From Planctomycetota bacterium (GTDB taxonomy: Bacteria > Planctomycetota > Phycisphaerae > Phycisphaerales > SM1A02): a DNA stretch of 10,088 nt. The notes below the pieces were generated by a model, which was given only the letters and a program-made list of their open reading frames with translations, was not told where the DNA came from and ran no database searches. The position numbers and the translations under genes are program-made. Below are positions 1-6,739 of this stretch, in pieces; the first letter of the stretch is position 1; each line of letters starts with the position of its first letter. Location: positions 1 through 10,088 of the forward strand of contig RFOC01000060.1 of NCBI GenBank assembly GCA_009926815.1. The letters are read 5' to 3'.

Positions 1-199
1 CATGGTCGCCGACCTCAGCAAGGGCTGCGGCGAGTTCAACTTCAACGGCCTCATCAAGCTGAAGACCGTGAAGAAGCCCGCCACCCCCGCTCGCAAGGGT
101 CGCAACCCCTTCACGGGCGAGGAGATCATGATCAAGGCCAAGCCGGCCAGCCGCAAGGTGCGCGCCCGCGCCCTGCGTGCCCTGAACGGCCAGATCTGA
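1..199 (+). CDS. HU-family (histone-like) DNA-binding protein, C-terminal part
   Basis: This is the carboxy-terminal part of a small nucleoid-associated protein of the HU/IHF fold, which binds and bends DNA as a dimer. The visible 65 codons carry the family hallmark of the DNA-gripping beta arm: a KGRNPFTGEE segment, where the proline after RN is the residue that wedges between base pairs in HU/IHF. A basic tail (KPASRKVRARALRAL) follows and matches the final strand and helix of HU. The expected N-terminal helical half is missing because the window begins inside the gene. The ATG at position 2 is therefore probably an internal methionine, and the frame is open to the edge. HU proteins are about 90 residues, and forms with basic extensions are common in planctomycetes and related phyla (family knowledge). 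The gene ends 28 bases before a strong terminator, so it is the last gene of its transcript. The HU/IHF family call is firm; the exact paralogue cannot be told. Confidence 0.85.
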   Translation, partial: MVADLSKGCGEFNFNGLIKLKTVKKPATPARKGRNPFTGEEIMIKAKPASRKVRARALRALNGQI

Positions 200-226
200 G
201 TCCCCTCGGATCACGCTGGAATCAAC

Positions 227-261
227 ACGCGGCCCCGCACCTGCGGGGCCGCGTCGTTTTT
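227..261 (+). terminator. Intrinsic terminator of the HU-family gene
   Basis: A perfect 13-bp GC-rich inverted repeat (227-239 with 242-254, central CC) is followed two bases later by TTTTT at 257-261, the classic Rho-independent arrangement for + strand transcription. It sits in the 69-base convergent gap between the HU-family gene and the end of murQ. Read on the - strand the same stem has no following T-run, so it may only weakly stop murQ transcripts. Confidence 0.9.
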
Positions 262-268
262 CAAGGCC

Positions 269-1174
269 TCAGCCGATGACGGCTCGAAGCGAGCCGCCGG
301 CCTCGGCCAGGCGCCTGGTGGCCTCCGCCGCATCCACGCCCAGCCGGCGCATGACGATGGCCGTCTTGAGCCGCATGCCCGCCGCATGAAGCGCCTCGTG
401 AGCGGTGCCTCGATCGATGGGCGCGCAGAACTTCTGCAGGATCCGGACCGCCCGGTCCACCAGCTTGTCGTTGGTGGCCGCCAGGTCGACCATCCAGGCT
501 CCGTGCGTCTTGCCCAGGCGCACGAAGAGGCCCGTGGTGATGGCGTTGAGCGCGATCTTGGTGGCGGTCCCCGCCTTGAGCCGGGTGGAACCCACCAGCA
601 CCTCGGGACCGGTGTCGAGCACGATGAGACGATCGCAGTCCGGTGGACATGCTCGCGGCGAGCAGCTGATCATGGCCGTGGCCGCCCCGCGGGCCTTCGC
701 CAGCCGGATCGCGCCGAGCACCCAGGGCGTGGTGCCGCCGGCCGCGATGCCCACCAGCGTGTCCAGCGCGCCCAGTCCGATCGCCTCCAGATCCGAGGCT
801 GCGCCGTCGGGATCGTCCTCGCGACGCTCGCTGCTTCGTCGCAGCGCCGAATCGCCGCCAGCGATCAGCCCGACCACCTGGGCCGGATCGCTCTGGAAGG
901 TGGGCGGACACTCGCTCGCGTCCAGCACCCCCAGGCGACCGCTGGTGCCCGCGCCCGCATAGACCAGCCGACCACCCGCCCGCACCCGGGGCTCCAGGTC
1001 CGACACCAGCCCGCCGATGGCCGCCGCGGCCCGCTCGACGGCCGCCACGGCATCTCGCTGGTCCTCCGCCATCAGTCGCACGATCGCCTCGGGAGGCAGA
1101 CCATCCATGTCCGCCGATCGTGGGTGCTCCTGCTCCGTGCGGACGTGGCTCCGATCGGGAGGCAGCACGCTCAC
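269..1174 (-). CDS. murQ: N-acetylmuramic acid 6-phosphate etherase (MurQ)
   Basis: MurQ cleaves the lactyl ether of MurNAc 6-phosphate to give GlcNAc 6-phosphate and D-lactate in the cytoplasm, a step in recycling or scavenging cell-wall sugar. The product is a SIS-fold (sugar isomerase) protein of 301 residues, against 298 in E. coli. Family blocks appear in order: GAGTSGRLGVLDASECPPTF, GLIAGG, TGPEVLVGSTRLKAGTATK and MVDLAATNDKL. The two glutamates equivalent to E. coli E83 and E114 are E88 (in SECPP) and E119 (in ERRED), with the same 31-residue spacing. The start is GTG at 1174. It overlaps the upstream peptidase stop as GTGA, has AGGAG at the right distance, and gives the family's usual length; in-frame starts further upstream would make an atypical extension. 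One difference is GIAAGGTTP where E. coli has GIAASGRTP. It is the last gene of the kinase-peptidase-murQ operon. Confidence 0.94.
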   Translation of the reverse strand: MSVLPPDRSHVRTEQEHPRSADMDGLPPEAIVRLMAEDQRDAVAAVERAAAAIGGLVSDLEPRVRAGGRLVYAGAGTSGRLGVLDASECPPTFQSDPAQVVGLIAGGDSALRRSSERREDDPDGAASDLEAIGLGALDTLVGIAAGGTTPWVLGAIRLAKARGAATAMISCSPRACPPDCDRLIVLDTGPEVLVGSTRLKAGTATKIALNAITTGLFVRLGKTHGAWMVDLAATNDKLVDRAVRILQKFCAPIDRGTAHEALHAAGMRLKTAIVMRRLGVDAAEATRRLAEAGGSLRAVIG

Positions 1175-3315
1175 GGAGCGCTCTCCTGCGGCTCCGGCTC
1201 CACCACCGGAACCTCGATCACCGGCGCGGACTGCACGCCGAGGCGGTCGAGCAGGAAGCTCCACTTCGCGCTGCGATAGGCGGGCGAGGCGATGCTGTGG
1301 TCGCTGTCGGCGAACAGCTGCATCTCGAACGGGATGTCGGCGTCCTGCAGCGCCTTGGCCATCTGCAGGGTGTTGGAGGGATGCACGTTGTCGTCGCGCA
1401 TGCCGTGCAGCAGGAGCAGCGACGACTCGAGTTCCTTCGCGTCGCAGGGGAGGCACGAGGCTCGGTAGCCCTCGGGGTTCTCGGCCGGCGTGCGCATCCA
1501 ACGCTCGGTGTAGATGGTGTCGTAGTTCCTCCAGTCGGTGACCGGGGCTCCCGCCACGCCCGCGAGGAAGACCTCCGGGTGCCGGAGCACGCAGGTGGCG
1601 GCCATGGTGCCGCCGTAGGAGTGACCGACGATGCCCACGCGGGAGCCGTCCACGTAGGGCCGCTCACGCAGGAAACGCACCGCCGCCGCCTGATCGTCGG
1701 CATCGGGCCCGCCCAGCTTCATGTAGGTCGCGGCCTCGAACGCCTTGCCCCTTCCCTGCGTGCCGCGGTTGTCGACCTTCGCCACCAGCACGCCGAAGGC
1801 CCGCTCGGCGGGACCCGAATCGAATCGCCCCGTGATGGCCTGCGAATGCGGACCTCCGTAGACGTCGACCACCAGCGGATACTGGCGGGCGGCGTCGAAG
1901 CCTGGTGGGAAGAACAGCACGCCGTAGAGGGGCGTGGTCCCGTCGGCCGCGGTGCAGCGGAAGAGCTCGGGCGGAGGCATCCGCTGGGCCTCGAACGCGC
2001 GAAGATCCGCCTGGGCGAGCGTGGCCAGCGCGCGGGCGGAACCATCGGCCGGCAGCAGCTGCACCACCGGTGGACGCTCCGGCGTCTGCCCGCTGGCGAC
2101 GAACCTGGCTCCGTCGGGCGCGACATCGAAGCGTGACCAGCCTCGGTCCGTGGGGGTCAGGCGGACCTCGCCCTGCCCATCCAACCCCACCCGATGCAGC
2201 TGGGCCAGCATGGGAAGCTCGCCACTGAAGGCCGTGTACCACACCTGACCGGTCGCCTCATCCACCCGCACGACCTCGCCCACCGGGAATGCGTGCCGCG
2301 TGAGCACCGTGACGGACGAGGGATCGGACAGGCTCCGCAGCTCGAGATTGCGGAATCCCGTGCGCTCGCTGCCCCACAGGAAGCGGTCGCCGTCGCCAAG
2401 CCAGCGCATGAGCGGGCGGTTCTCCTGGAACGTGGGCTGGGTCTCCTCCACGATCACGCGGCTTCGACCCGTCACCGGATCGGCCAGGCAGAGCTGCAAG
2501 CGATCCTGCCGGCGATTCGTGCGATGGAACAGCAGGCCGGCCTGGCCGGGCGCGAAGGAGACGCCGTACACGTACTGCTCCGGATCGTCGCCGACATCCA
2601 CCATGGCGATGCGGCCCGACGCGCGATCGAGCACCATCAGCCCCACGAGCGCGTTGGGATCACCCGCCTTGGGATACCGCTGCGCGAAGGGCCGGGTGCG
2701 GAGCTTGTCCCAGCCGCGGGGCAGCTCGTAGGTCGGCACGCGGGAGACGTCGAAGGCGTAGAAGGCTAGGAAGCGCCCATCCGGGCTCCACCACATGGCA
2801 TCGTTCTGGTCCAGTTCCTCGCCGTAGACCCAGTCCGCGGTGCCATAGACCACTCCCGGCGCATCCGCCTCGGGGACCTTCACCGGCGAGGAGGCACCGG
2901 TGGACACCTCGACCAGGTGCACGCCACCCTCGCGATGCTCCGCACGCCAGGCGCCATCCGGACTCGTGGCGCGGGTCCGCTGCCGGGCTCGACCCGCGGC
3001 CGGATCCACGGGGCCGGCGGAAGCGGGCGGATCCTCGCGGGGGGGCGCATCGCAGGGCATCGGCTCGCCACCCTCGAGCGGCACGCGAAGCCAGTCGCTC
3101 CCGCGACGGAAGACCACCCCATCCGGCGTCCACGTGATCTCGCCGACGCGTGCGGCCGCGGTGGCGCCCAAGAGCACCCGCTGCAGCGCGGTCACCCTGT
3201 CCGCGTTCGGCAGATCCCTGAAACGGTCCCGTCCAGCGGCCGGAGCCAGGGCGGTCAGCGCGAGCGCCGCCAGGCCGATGCATCGCACCCACATCCGGCC
3301 GACGGCGACGCTCAT
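1171..3315 (-). CDS. Secreted dipeptidyl-peptidase IV-type serine peptidase (family S9B)
   Basis: This is a prolyl-oligopeptidase-family exopeptidase of 714 residues. Such enzymes remove X-Pro or X-Ala dipeptides from peptide N-termini, usually in the periplasm. Residues 1-28 look like a signal peptide: a basic stretch, a hydrophobic core, then APAAG. A DPP-IV-type beta-propeller follows (about 40-440), then an alpha/beta-hydrolase domain (about 455-700). The catalytic triad is readable as S566 (GHSYGG), D641 (GMRDDNVHPS) and H673 (DSDHSIA), with spacings close to human DPP-IV. Y486 in DVYGGPHSQ matches the oxyanion tyrosine. The double-glutamate motif that holds the substrate amino terminus is present (WVYGEEL, E166/E167), which argues for dipeptidyl-peptidase rather than plain endopeptidase activity. 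The ATG at 3315 overlaps the kinase stop as ATGA, with AAGGTGGG just upstream as a likely ribosome site. The exact substrate preference is not determined. Confidence 0.92.
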   Translation of the reverse strand: MSVAVGRMWVRCIGLAALALTALAPAAGRDRFRDLPNADRVTALQRVLLGATAAARVGEITWTPDGVVFRRGSDWLRVPLEGGEPMPCDAPPREDPPASAGPVDPAAGRARQRTRATSPDGAWRAEHREGGVHLVEVSTGASSPVKVPEADAPGVVYGTADWVYGEELDQNDAMWWSPDGRFLAFYAFDVSRVPTYELPRGWDKLRTRPFAQRYPKAGDPNALVGLMVLDRASGRIAMVDVGDDPEQYVYGVSFAPGQAGLLFHRTNRRQDRLQLCLADPVTGRSRVIVEETQPTFQENRPLMRWLGDGDRFLWGSERTGFRNLELRSLSDPSSVTVLTRHAFPVGEVVRVDEATGQVWYTAFSGELPMLAQLHRVGLDGQGEVRLTPTDRGWSRFDVAPDGARFVASGQTPERPPVVQLLPADGSARALATLAQADLRAFEAQRMPPPELFRCTAADGTTPLYGVLFFPPGFDAARQYPLVVDVYGGPHSQAITGRFDSGPAERAFGVLVAKVDNRGTQGRGKAFEAATYMKLGGPDADDQAAAVRFLRERPYVDGSRVGIVGHSYGGTMAATCVLRHPEVFLAGVAGAPVTDWRNYDTIYTERWMRTPAENPEGYRASCLPCDAKELESSLLLLHGMRDDNVHPSNTLQMAKALQDADIPFEMQLFADSDHSIASPAYRSAKWSFLLDRLGVQSAPVIEVPVVEPEPQESAP
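1183..1187 (-). promoter_or_regulatory. Shine-Dalgarno for murQ that fixes its GTG start
   Basis: On the - strand AGGAG lies 8 bases before the GTG at 1174-1172, inside the last codons of the upstream peptidase gene. Together with the GTGA overlap it decides the murQ start and shows that genes inside this operon use Shine-Dalgarno-led initiation. Confidence 0.7.
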
Positions 3316-4214
3316 CCCACCTTCGCCGCCGTCTGGAAGCGCCGCATGCGCTCGTCGATCTGCCTCGCGTCAAGCCTGGCCAGGCGATCGAGGCCGAACG
3401 CCTCGATGGTGAAGCTGGCCATGACCGTGCCCCACGCCATGCCCTGCTGCACCGTGGCCAGGTCACCCCGGCCCGTGCGGGCCACGTGCGCCATGAGACC
3501 CCCGGCGAAGGTGTCGCCGGCACCCGTGGGATCCACCACCTGCGCGGCGTCCGCGGGAAAGGCGGGAATGGTCGCCACGCCCTCGCGGTGCGCCAGGATG
3601 GCGCCGTGCTCGCCCTTCTTCACCACCACGAAGCGCGGACCAAGATCCAGGATGGCGCGAGCGTTGCGGGCCTCGGTGAGCTGCATGGCCTCCTGGTCGT
3701 TGAGCACCACGCCGTCCACCTTCGCCAGCAGGGCCAGCAGTTCGGGCCTTGCCACGTTGATCCAGAGATCCATGGTGTCGCAGACCGCCAGCTCGCGGTC
3801 AGGGAACTGGTTCAGCAGGTCCATCTGCACCGAGGGATGCGTGTTGCCCAGGAAGACGAACCGGCTGTCGCGGTAGTCGGCAGGGACCTTCGGCGGCGCT
3901 TCCTCGAGCACGCCGAGCTCCGTGAAGAGCGTCTCACGCCGGTTCATGTCGTCGAGGTAGCGGCCGCCCCACGCGAAGGTGCGGCTGGCGGGCCGCCGCT
4001 CCAGACCCTTGAGACACACGCCCTTGAAGGAACCCAGCAGGCTGGCGTGCTCCGCCGGGAAATCGCCGCCCACCGCCCCCACCACGCGCACCGGCACCAG
4101 ATGACTGGCCGCCGCCGCGAAGTAGCTGCAACTGCCGCCGAGCACGCGTTCGGCGCTGCCGGTGGGAGCATGAAGCGTGTCGATGCCGATGGTTCCGGTG
4201 ACGATCAGGGCCAT
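3312..4214 (-). CDS. PfkB/ribokinase-family sugar kinase, substrate unknown
   Basis: This cytoplasmic kinase of the ribokinase (PfkB) family, 300 residues, transfers phosphate from ATP to a hydroxyl of a sugar, nucleoside or similar small molecule. The N-terminal signature region is VLGGSCSYFAAA (GG at 26-27), followed by VGAVGGDFP. The C-terminal signature is DPTGAGDTFAGG with D234 as the predicted catalytic base, and the anion-hole GAG is intact. The family length is normal. The sequence begins with GTIGID and lacks features that would let me name ribose, fructose, adenosine or another substrate. It heads the tightly overlapped set with the peptidase and murQ, so a role in supplying phosphorylated amino sugar is imaginable but not shown. 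The ATG at 4214 is preceded by a TACACT box 7 bases upstream and no Shine-Dalgarno sequence. The family call is firm; the substrate is open. Confidence 0.9.
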   Translation of the reverse strand: MALIVTGTIGIDTLHAPTGSAERVLGGSCSYFAAAASHLVPVRVVGAVGGDFPAEHASLLGSFKGVCLKGLERRPASRTFAWGGRYLDDMNRRETLFTELGVLEEAPPKVPADYRDSRFVFLGNTHPSVQMDLLNQFPDRELAVCDTMDLWINVARPELLALLAKVDGVVLNDQEAMQLTEARNARAILDLGPRFVVVKKGEHGAILAHREGVATIPAFPADAAQVVDPTGAGDTFAGGLMAHVARTGRGDLATVQQGMAWGTVMASFTIEAFGLDRLARLDARQIDERMRRFQTAAKVG

Positions 4215-4221
4215 GCGGCCG

Positions 4222-4227
4222 AGTGTA
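4222..4227 (-). promoter_or_regulatory. -10-like box positioned for a leaderless kinase transcript
   Basis: TACACT (TANNNT type) on the - strand ends 7 bases before the kinase ATG, so transcription would begin at or very near the start codon. No Shine-Dalgarno sequence and no convincing -35 are visible. If real, it gives the kinase-peptidase-murQ set a promoter separate from the membrane-protein gene 40 bases upstream. Confidence 0.45.
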
Positions 4228-4254
4228 ACGCTGCAGGCGAGCGATGCTCCCTGC

Positions 4255-5088
4255 TCAGGCCTCCGGCTCTCGCTTCACGAGACCCTTGCTCCAGCCCAGG
4301 CCCACGGCGACGCCGCACAGCGAACCCGCCGCGGCATCCGCGGGCATGGCGGAGAGGATCGGATTCAGGCTGCCGGAGGCGAAGCTCGCATCCAGGCCGA
4401 CGCCCGGCGGCATGGCCAGGATGAGCTGCGCCAGTCCGATCGCCAGCACGGGTGCCGCGAACACCAGGACGGGCTGCTCCCGCGGCGCGATGAAGCGAGA
4501 TGCGACCGCGACGGCGATCCCGGCCAGCGTGCAGGCGCCGATCGCCTGGCCCTTGGAGGTCCCCACCAGCGTGAAGGCCAGCACCGCGGGCGCCGCGACC
4601 CCCGCCACCATGGCCAGCAAGGCGCGTGGGCGCAGGATCGACTGGGTGAAGCCCTGATCGGGATCGGGCCAGGGCACGTCCGGCAGCGGTCCGCCCACCC
4701 GGAAGGCGGCCACGGCGGCCGTGGCCACGAAGGCGGACCAGGCGAGCGTCTCCACCCCCAGCCAGCGGAATCCCGCGGCGTGGAAGATCGCGTCGGGAAG
4801 GGTGCCGGTGCGCATGGCGAAGGCCGCCACGCCGCAACCGAGCGCAAACAGCGTGACCGCGGCGTTCACGGGCCGCGCAAGCGCGCACGCGATGGCGACC
4901 GCGGCACCCAGGCACACCACGACGGCCGCGGCGGCGATGCCGGGATGGGCAGCATCCATGAGGGCGGGCGCCGCGGTGCCGGAGGAACCCATGGCGAAGC
5001 GGCTGGCCAGGAGGCCCAGCAGACCGCAGGTGATGATGCAGAGGCTGGTCAGGATGGTGCGAGACGCGCCGCTTTCCATGCTTGGCAT
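4255..5088 (-). CDS. Multi-pass inner-membrane protein of unknown function
   Basis: I do not recognise this protein. From the first ATG (5088) it is 277 residues, very rich in alanine, glycine, leucine and valine. Seven clear hydrophobic stretches can be drawn (about 11-31, 50-70, 74-92, 112-129, 155-175, 182-200 and 207-226), with a weaker eighth near 244-264. A polar, proline-rich loop (GGPLPDVPWPDPDQ) lies between the fourth and fifth, and the tail is charged (SKGLVKREPEA). No transporter or enzyme signature stands out. The start is uncertain. An in-frame TTG at 5115 would add 9 residues. A second ATG at 5079 has CATCAT 7 bases upstream, resembling the spacing seen at neighbouring genes. 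No Shine-Dalgarno sequence precedes any of these. It is divergent from hutH and lies 40 bases upstream of the kinase gene on the same strand, so it may be co-transcribed with it. Consistent coding composition and clean membrane topology support a real gene. Confidence 0.75.
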   Translation of the reverse strand: MPSMESGASRTILTSLCIITCGLLGLLASRFAMGSSGTAAPALMDAAHPGIAAAAVVVCLGAAVAIACALARPVNAAVTLFALGCGVAAFAMRTGTLPDAIFHAAGFRWLGVETLAWSAFVATAAVAAFRVGGPLPDVPWPDPDQGFTQSILRPRALLAMVAGVAAPAVLAFTLVGTSKGQAIGACTLAGIAVAVASRFIAPREQPVLVFAAPVLAIGLAQLILAMPPGVGLDASFASGSLNPILSAMPADAAAGSLCGVAVGLGWSKGLVKREPEA

Positions 5089-5146
5089 GATGGAGGCTGC
5101 GAGCCCCGGCCGCAAGCGAAGGGCCCCGGCCCTCGCGGCCTCGTCG

Positions 5147-5152
5147 TACCCT
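5147..5152 (+). promoter_or_regulatory. -10-like box positioned for a leaderless hutH transcript
   Basis: TACCCT ends exactly 7 bases before the hutH ATG at 5160. No Shine-Dalgarno sequence lies between them and no good -35 hexamer is visible. It is in the short (about 71-base) divergent gap shared with the membrane-protein gene. Confidence 0.45.
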
Positions 5153-5159
5153 GCCCCGC

Positions 5160-6686
5160 ATGGCCCCCGGTGAACCCTGCGTGCTCGATGGCAGTCCCCT
5201 GTCGATCGAACTGGTGCGCGCCGTGGCCGCGGACGGACGACCGGTCCGCCTGGCCGAGTCGGCTCGCACGGCGATCGAGGCCTCGCGACGCGCGATCGAT
5301 CGCGTGGCCGCCGGCACCAGCGCCGTCTATGGCGTCAACACCGGCTTTGGATCGCTGGCGCAGGTGCGCGTGGCCACCGAGGGCCTGCGGGACCTGCAGC
5401 GGAACCTGGTGCTCTCGCACGCGGCCGGCGTGGGCGATCCGCTGCCGATCGAGGTGGTTCGCGGCATGCTGCTGCTGCTGGCGGCCAGCCTGTGTCGCGG
5501 GCGCAGCGGCGTCAGGCCGGTGGTGGTCGAACGACTGATCGAACTGCTGAACCACGGCCTGACCCCGGTGGTGCCCGAGCGCGGCAGCGTGGGCGCCAGC
5601 GGCGACCTGGCTCCACTCGCCCATGCGTGCCTGCCCCTGCTGGGCGAGGGCGAGGTCTGGGTGGATGGCCGACGCGTGGCGGCGGCCGAGGCGATGCGAT
5701 CCAAGGGGCTGGCACCCATCGCGCTGGAGGCCAAGGAGGGACTGGCGCTGCTCAACGGCACGCACCTGATGGCCGCTCGCGGAGCGCTCGCCTTCGCGGC
5801 CATCGAGCCGCTGATGGACGCGGCCATCGGCGCGGCGGCCATGAGCGTGGACGCCTGCCTGGCCAGCGACTCGCCGCTGGATCCTCGCCTGCACGCGGCG
5901 CGTCACCAGCCGGGCCAGGCCGAGGTGGCCCAGCGCATGCGCGCGCTGCTCGAGGGTTCGGGGATCACGGCCTCGCACCGCGAGAACGACCCGCGGGTCC
6001 AGGATCCGTACTCGCTCCGCTGCGCGCCGCAGGTGCTGGGCGCCGCACGCGACCAGCTGCGGGCCCAGCGCGCCGTGATCGAACGCGAGCTGGGCGCCGT
6101 GACGGACAACCCCCTGGTGCTGCCCGACGGCAAGGGCGGCTTCGACGTGGTCAGCGGGGGCAACTTCCACGGCATGCCCCTGGCGATCGCCATGGACGCC
6201 GCCACGATCGCGCTCTGCCATGTGGCCGGCATCAGCGAACGGCGCACGTTCTGGGTGCTCTCGGGCCATGACCGGTTCAACCCGGTGAAGCCCTGCCTCG
6301 CCGGATCGCCCGGCGTGGAGAGCGGCCTCATGATCGTGCAGTACGCGGCGGCGGCCTGCGTGAACGAGCTGCAGGCGCTGGCCCACCCGGCGAGCGTGGG
6401 CAACGTGGGCACCTGCGGGGGCATCGAGGACTACAACAGCTTCGGTCCCCTCTCGGGCTGGCAGCTGGACCGGGCCACGCGGTTGACGCGCGAGGTGGTG
6501 GCCATCGAGCTGCTCGTGATGGCGCAGGCCATCGAGACGCACCGGCCGAAGCGCTCGGGTCAGGGGGTGGAGCGGCTGCATGCCGAGGTGCGCCGTCACG
6601 TGACGCCCCTGGCCGGCGACCGCAGCCCGGCGGCCGACATGGCCACCCTGGCCCGCGCGATCGCGGACGGCCGCTTCCGCGGCTGA
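5160..6686 (+). CDS. hutH: Histidine ammonia-lyase (HutH), variant active-site tail
   Basis: HutH removes ammonia from L-histidine to form trans-urocanate, the first step of histidine degradation, in the cytoplasm. The 508-residue product belongs to the MIO-dependent aromatic amino acid lyases. The self-cyclising Ala-Ser-Gly triad is at 146-148 (VGASGDLAPLAH). Other residues known from Pseudomonas putida HutH are in place with a constant four-residue shift: Y57 (YGVNTGFG), S86-H87 (NLVLSHAAGVG, the histidine-type selectivity pair), N199 (LLNGT), and Q281, Y284, R287 (QDPYSLR). F336 (GGNFHGMP) and E423 also match. The C-terminal part is unusual: the classical QEDHVSM block reads GIEDYNSFGP here and the preceding segment also differs, so this is a divergent branch. 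Its neighbour hutU supports histidine as substrate. The ATG at 5160 is preceded by a -10-like box and not by a ribosome site. A tyrosine or phenylalanine lyase is the less likely alternative. Confidence 0.93.
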   Translation: MAPGEPCVLDGSPLSIELVRAVAADGRPVRLAESARTAIEASRRAIDRVAAGTSAVYGVNTGFGSLAQVRVATEGLRDLQRNLVLSHAAGVGDPLPIEVVRGMLLLLAASLCRGRSGVRPVVVERLIELLNHGLTPVVPERGSVGASGDLAPLAHACLPLLGEGEVWVDGRRVAAAEAMRSKGLAPIALEAKEGLALLNGTHLMAARGALAFAAIEPLMDAAIGAAAMSVDACLASDSPLDPRLHAARHQPGQAEVAQRMRALLEGSGITASHRENDPRVQDPYSLRCAPQVLGAARDQLRAQRAVIERELGAVTDNPLVLPDGKGGFDVVSGGNFHGMPLAIAMDAATIALCHVAGISERRTFWVLSGHDRFNPVKPCLAGSPGVESGLMIVQYAAAACVNELQALAHPASVGNVGTCGGIEDYNSFGPLSGWQLDRATRLTREVVAIELLVMAQAIETHRPKRSGQGVERLHAEVRRHVTPLAGDRSPAADMATLARAIADGRFRG

Positions 6687-6727
6687 AAACAGGCGCCCTC
6701 CCGGTCGATCGAGCCCCTTCCCTGCAC

Positions 6728-6733
6728 TACAGT
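6728..6733 (+). promoter_or_regulatory. -10-like box positioned for a leaderless hutU transcript
   Basis: TACAGT ends 6 bases before the hutU ATG. TCGATC (6705-6710), 17 bases upstream of it, is only a weak match to a -35. The intervening GGAGGG touches the ATG with no spacer, so it is badly placed to act as a Shine-Dalgarno site. The box lies in the 53-base gap after hutH, so hutU may have its own start of transcription in addition to read-through from hutH. Confidence 0.45.
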
Positions 6734-6739
6734 GGAGGG

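Noticed and set aside
227..261. HU-gene hairpin as a bidirectional terminator also serving murQ
   Set aside because: The - strand side has no T-run after the stem, so it is supported only for the + strand.
1175..1501. N-terminal extension of MurQ to an ATG at 1501
   Set aside because: The extension is R/A-rich, lies wholly within the peptidase gene in another frame, and makes the protein over 100 residues too long. The GTG at 1174 has a good ribosome site and the right length.
5469..5480. CTG triplet run in hutH as a microsatellite
   Set aside because: Only four triplets, encoding a run of leucines in a conserved helix; ordinary for GC-rich codon use.
5049..6599. Long open frame on the - strand across hutH (516 codons)
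   Set aside because: It is antisense to a confidently identified hutH, its product is a low-complexity mix of H, R, G and A with no family pattern, and it mirrors high-GC third-position use.
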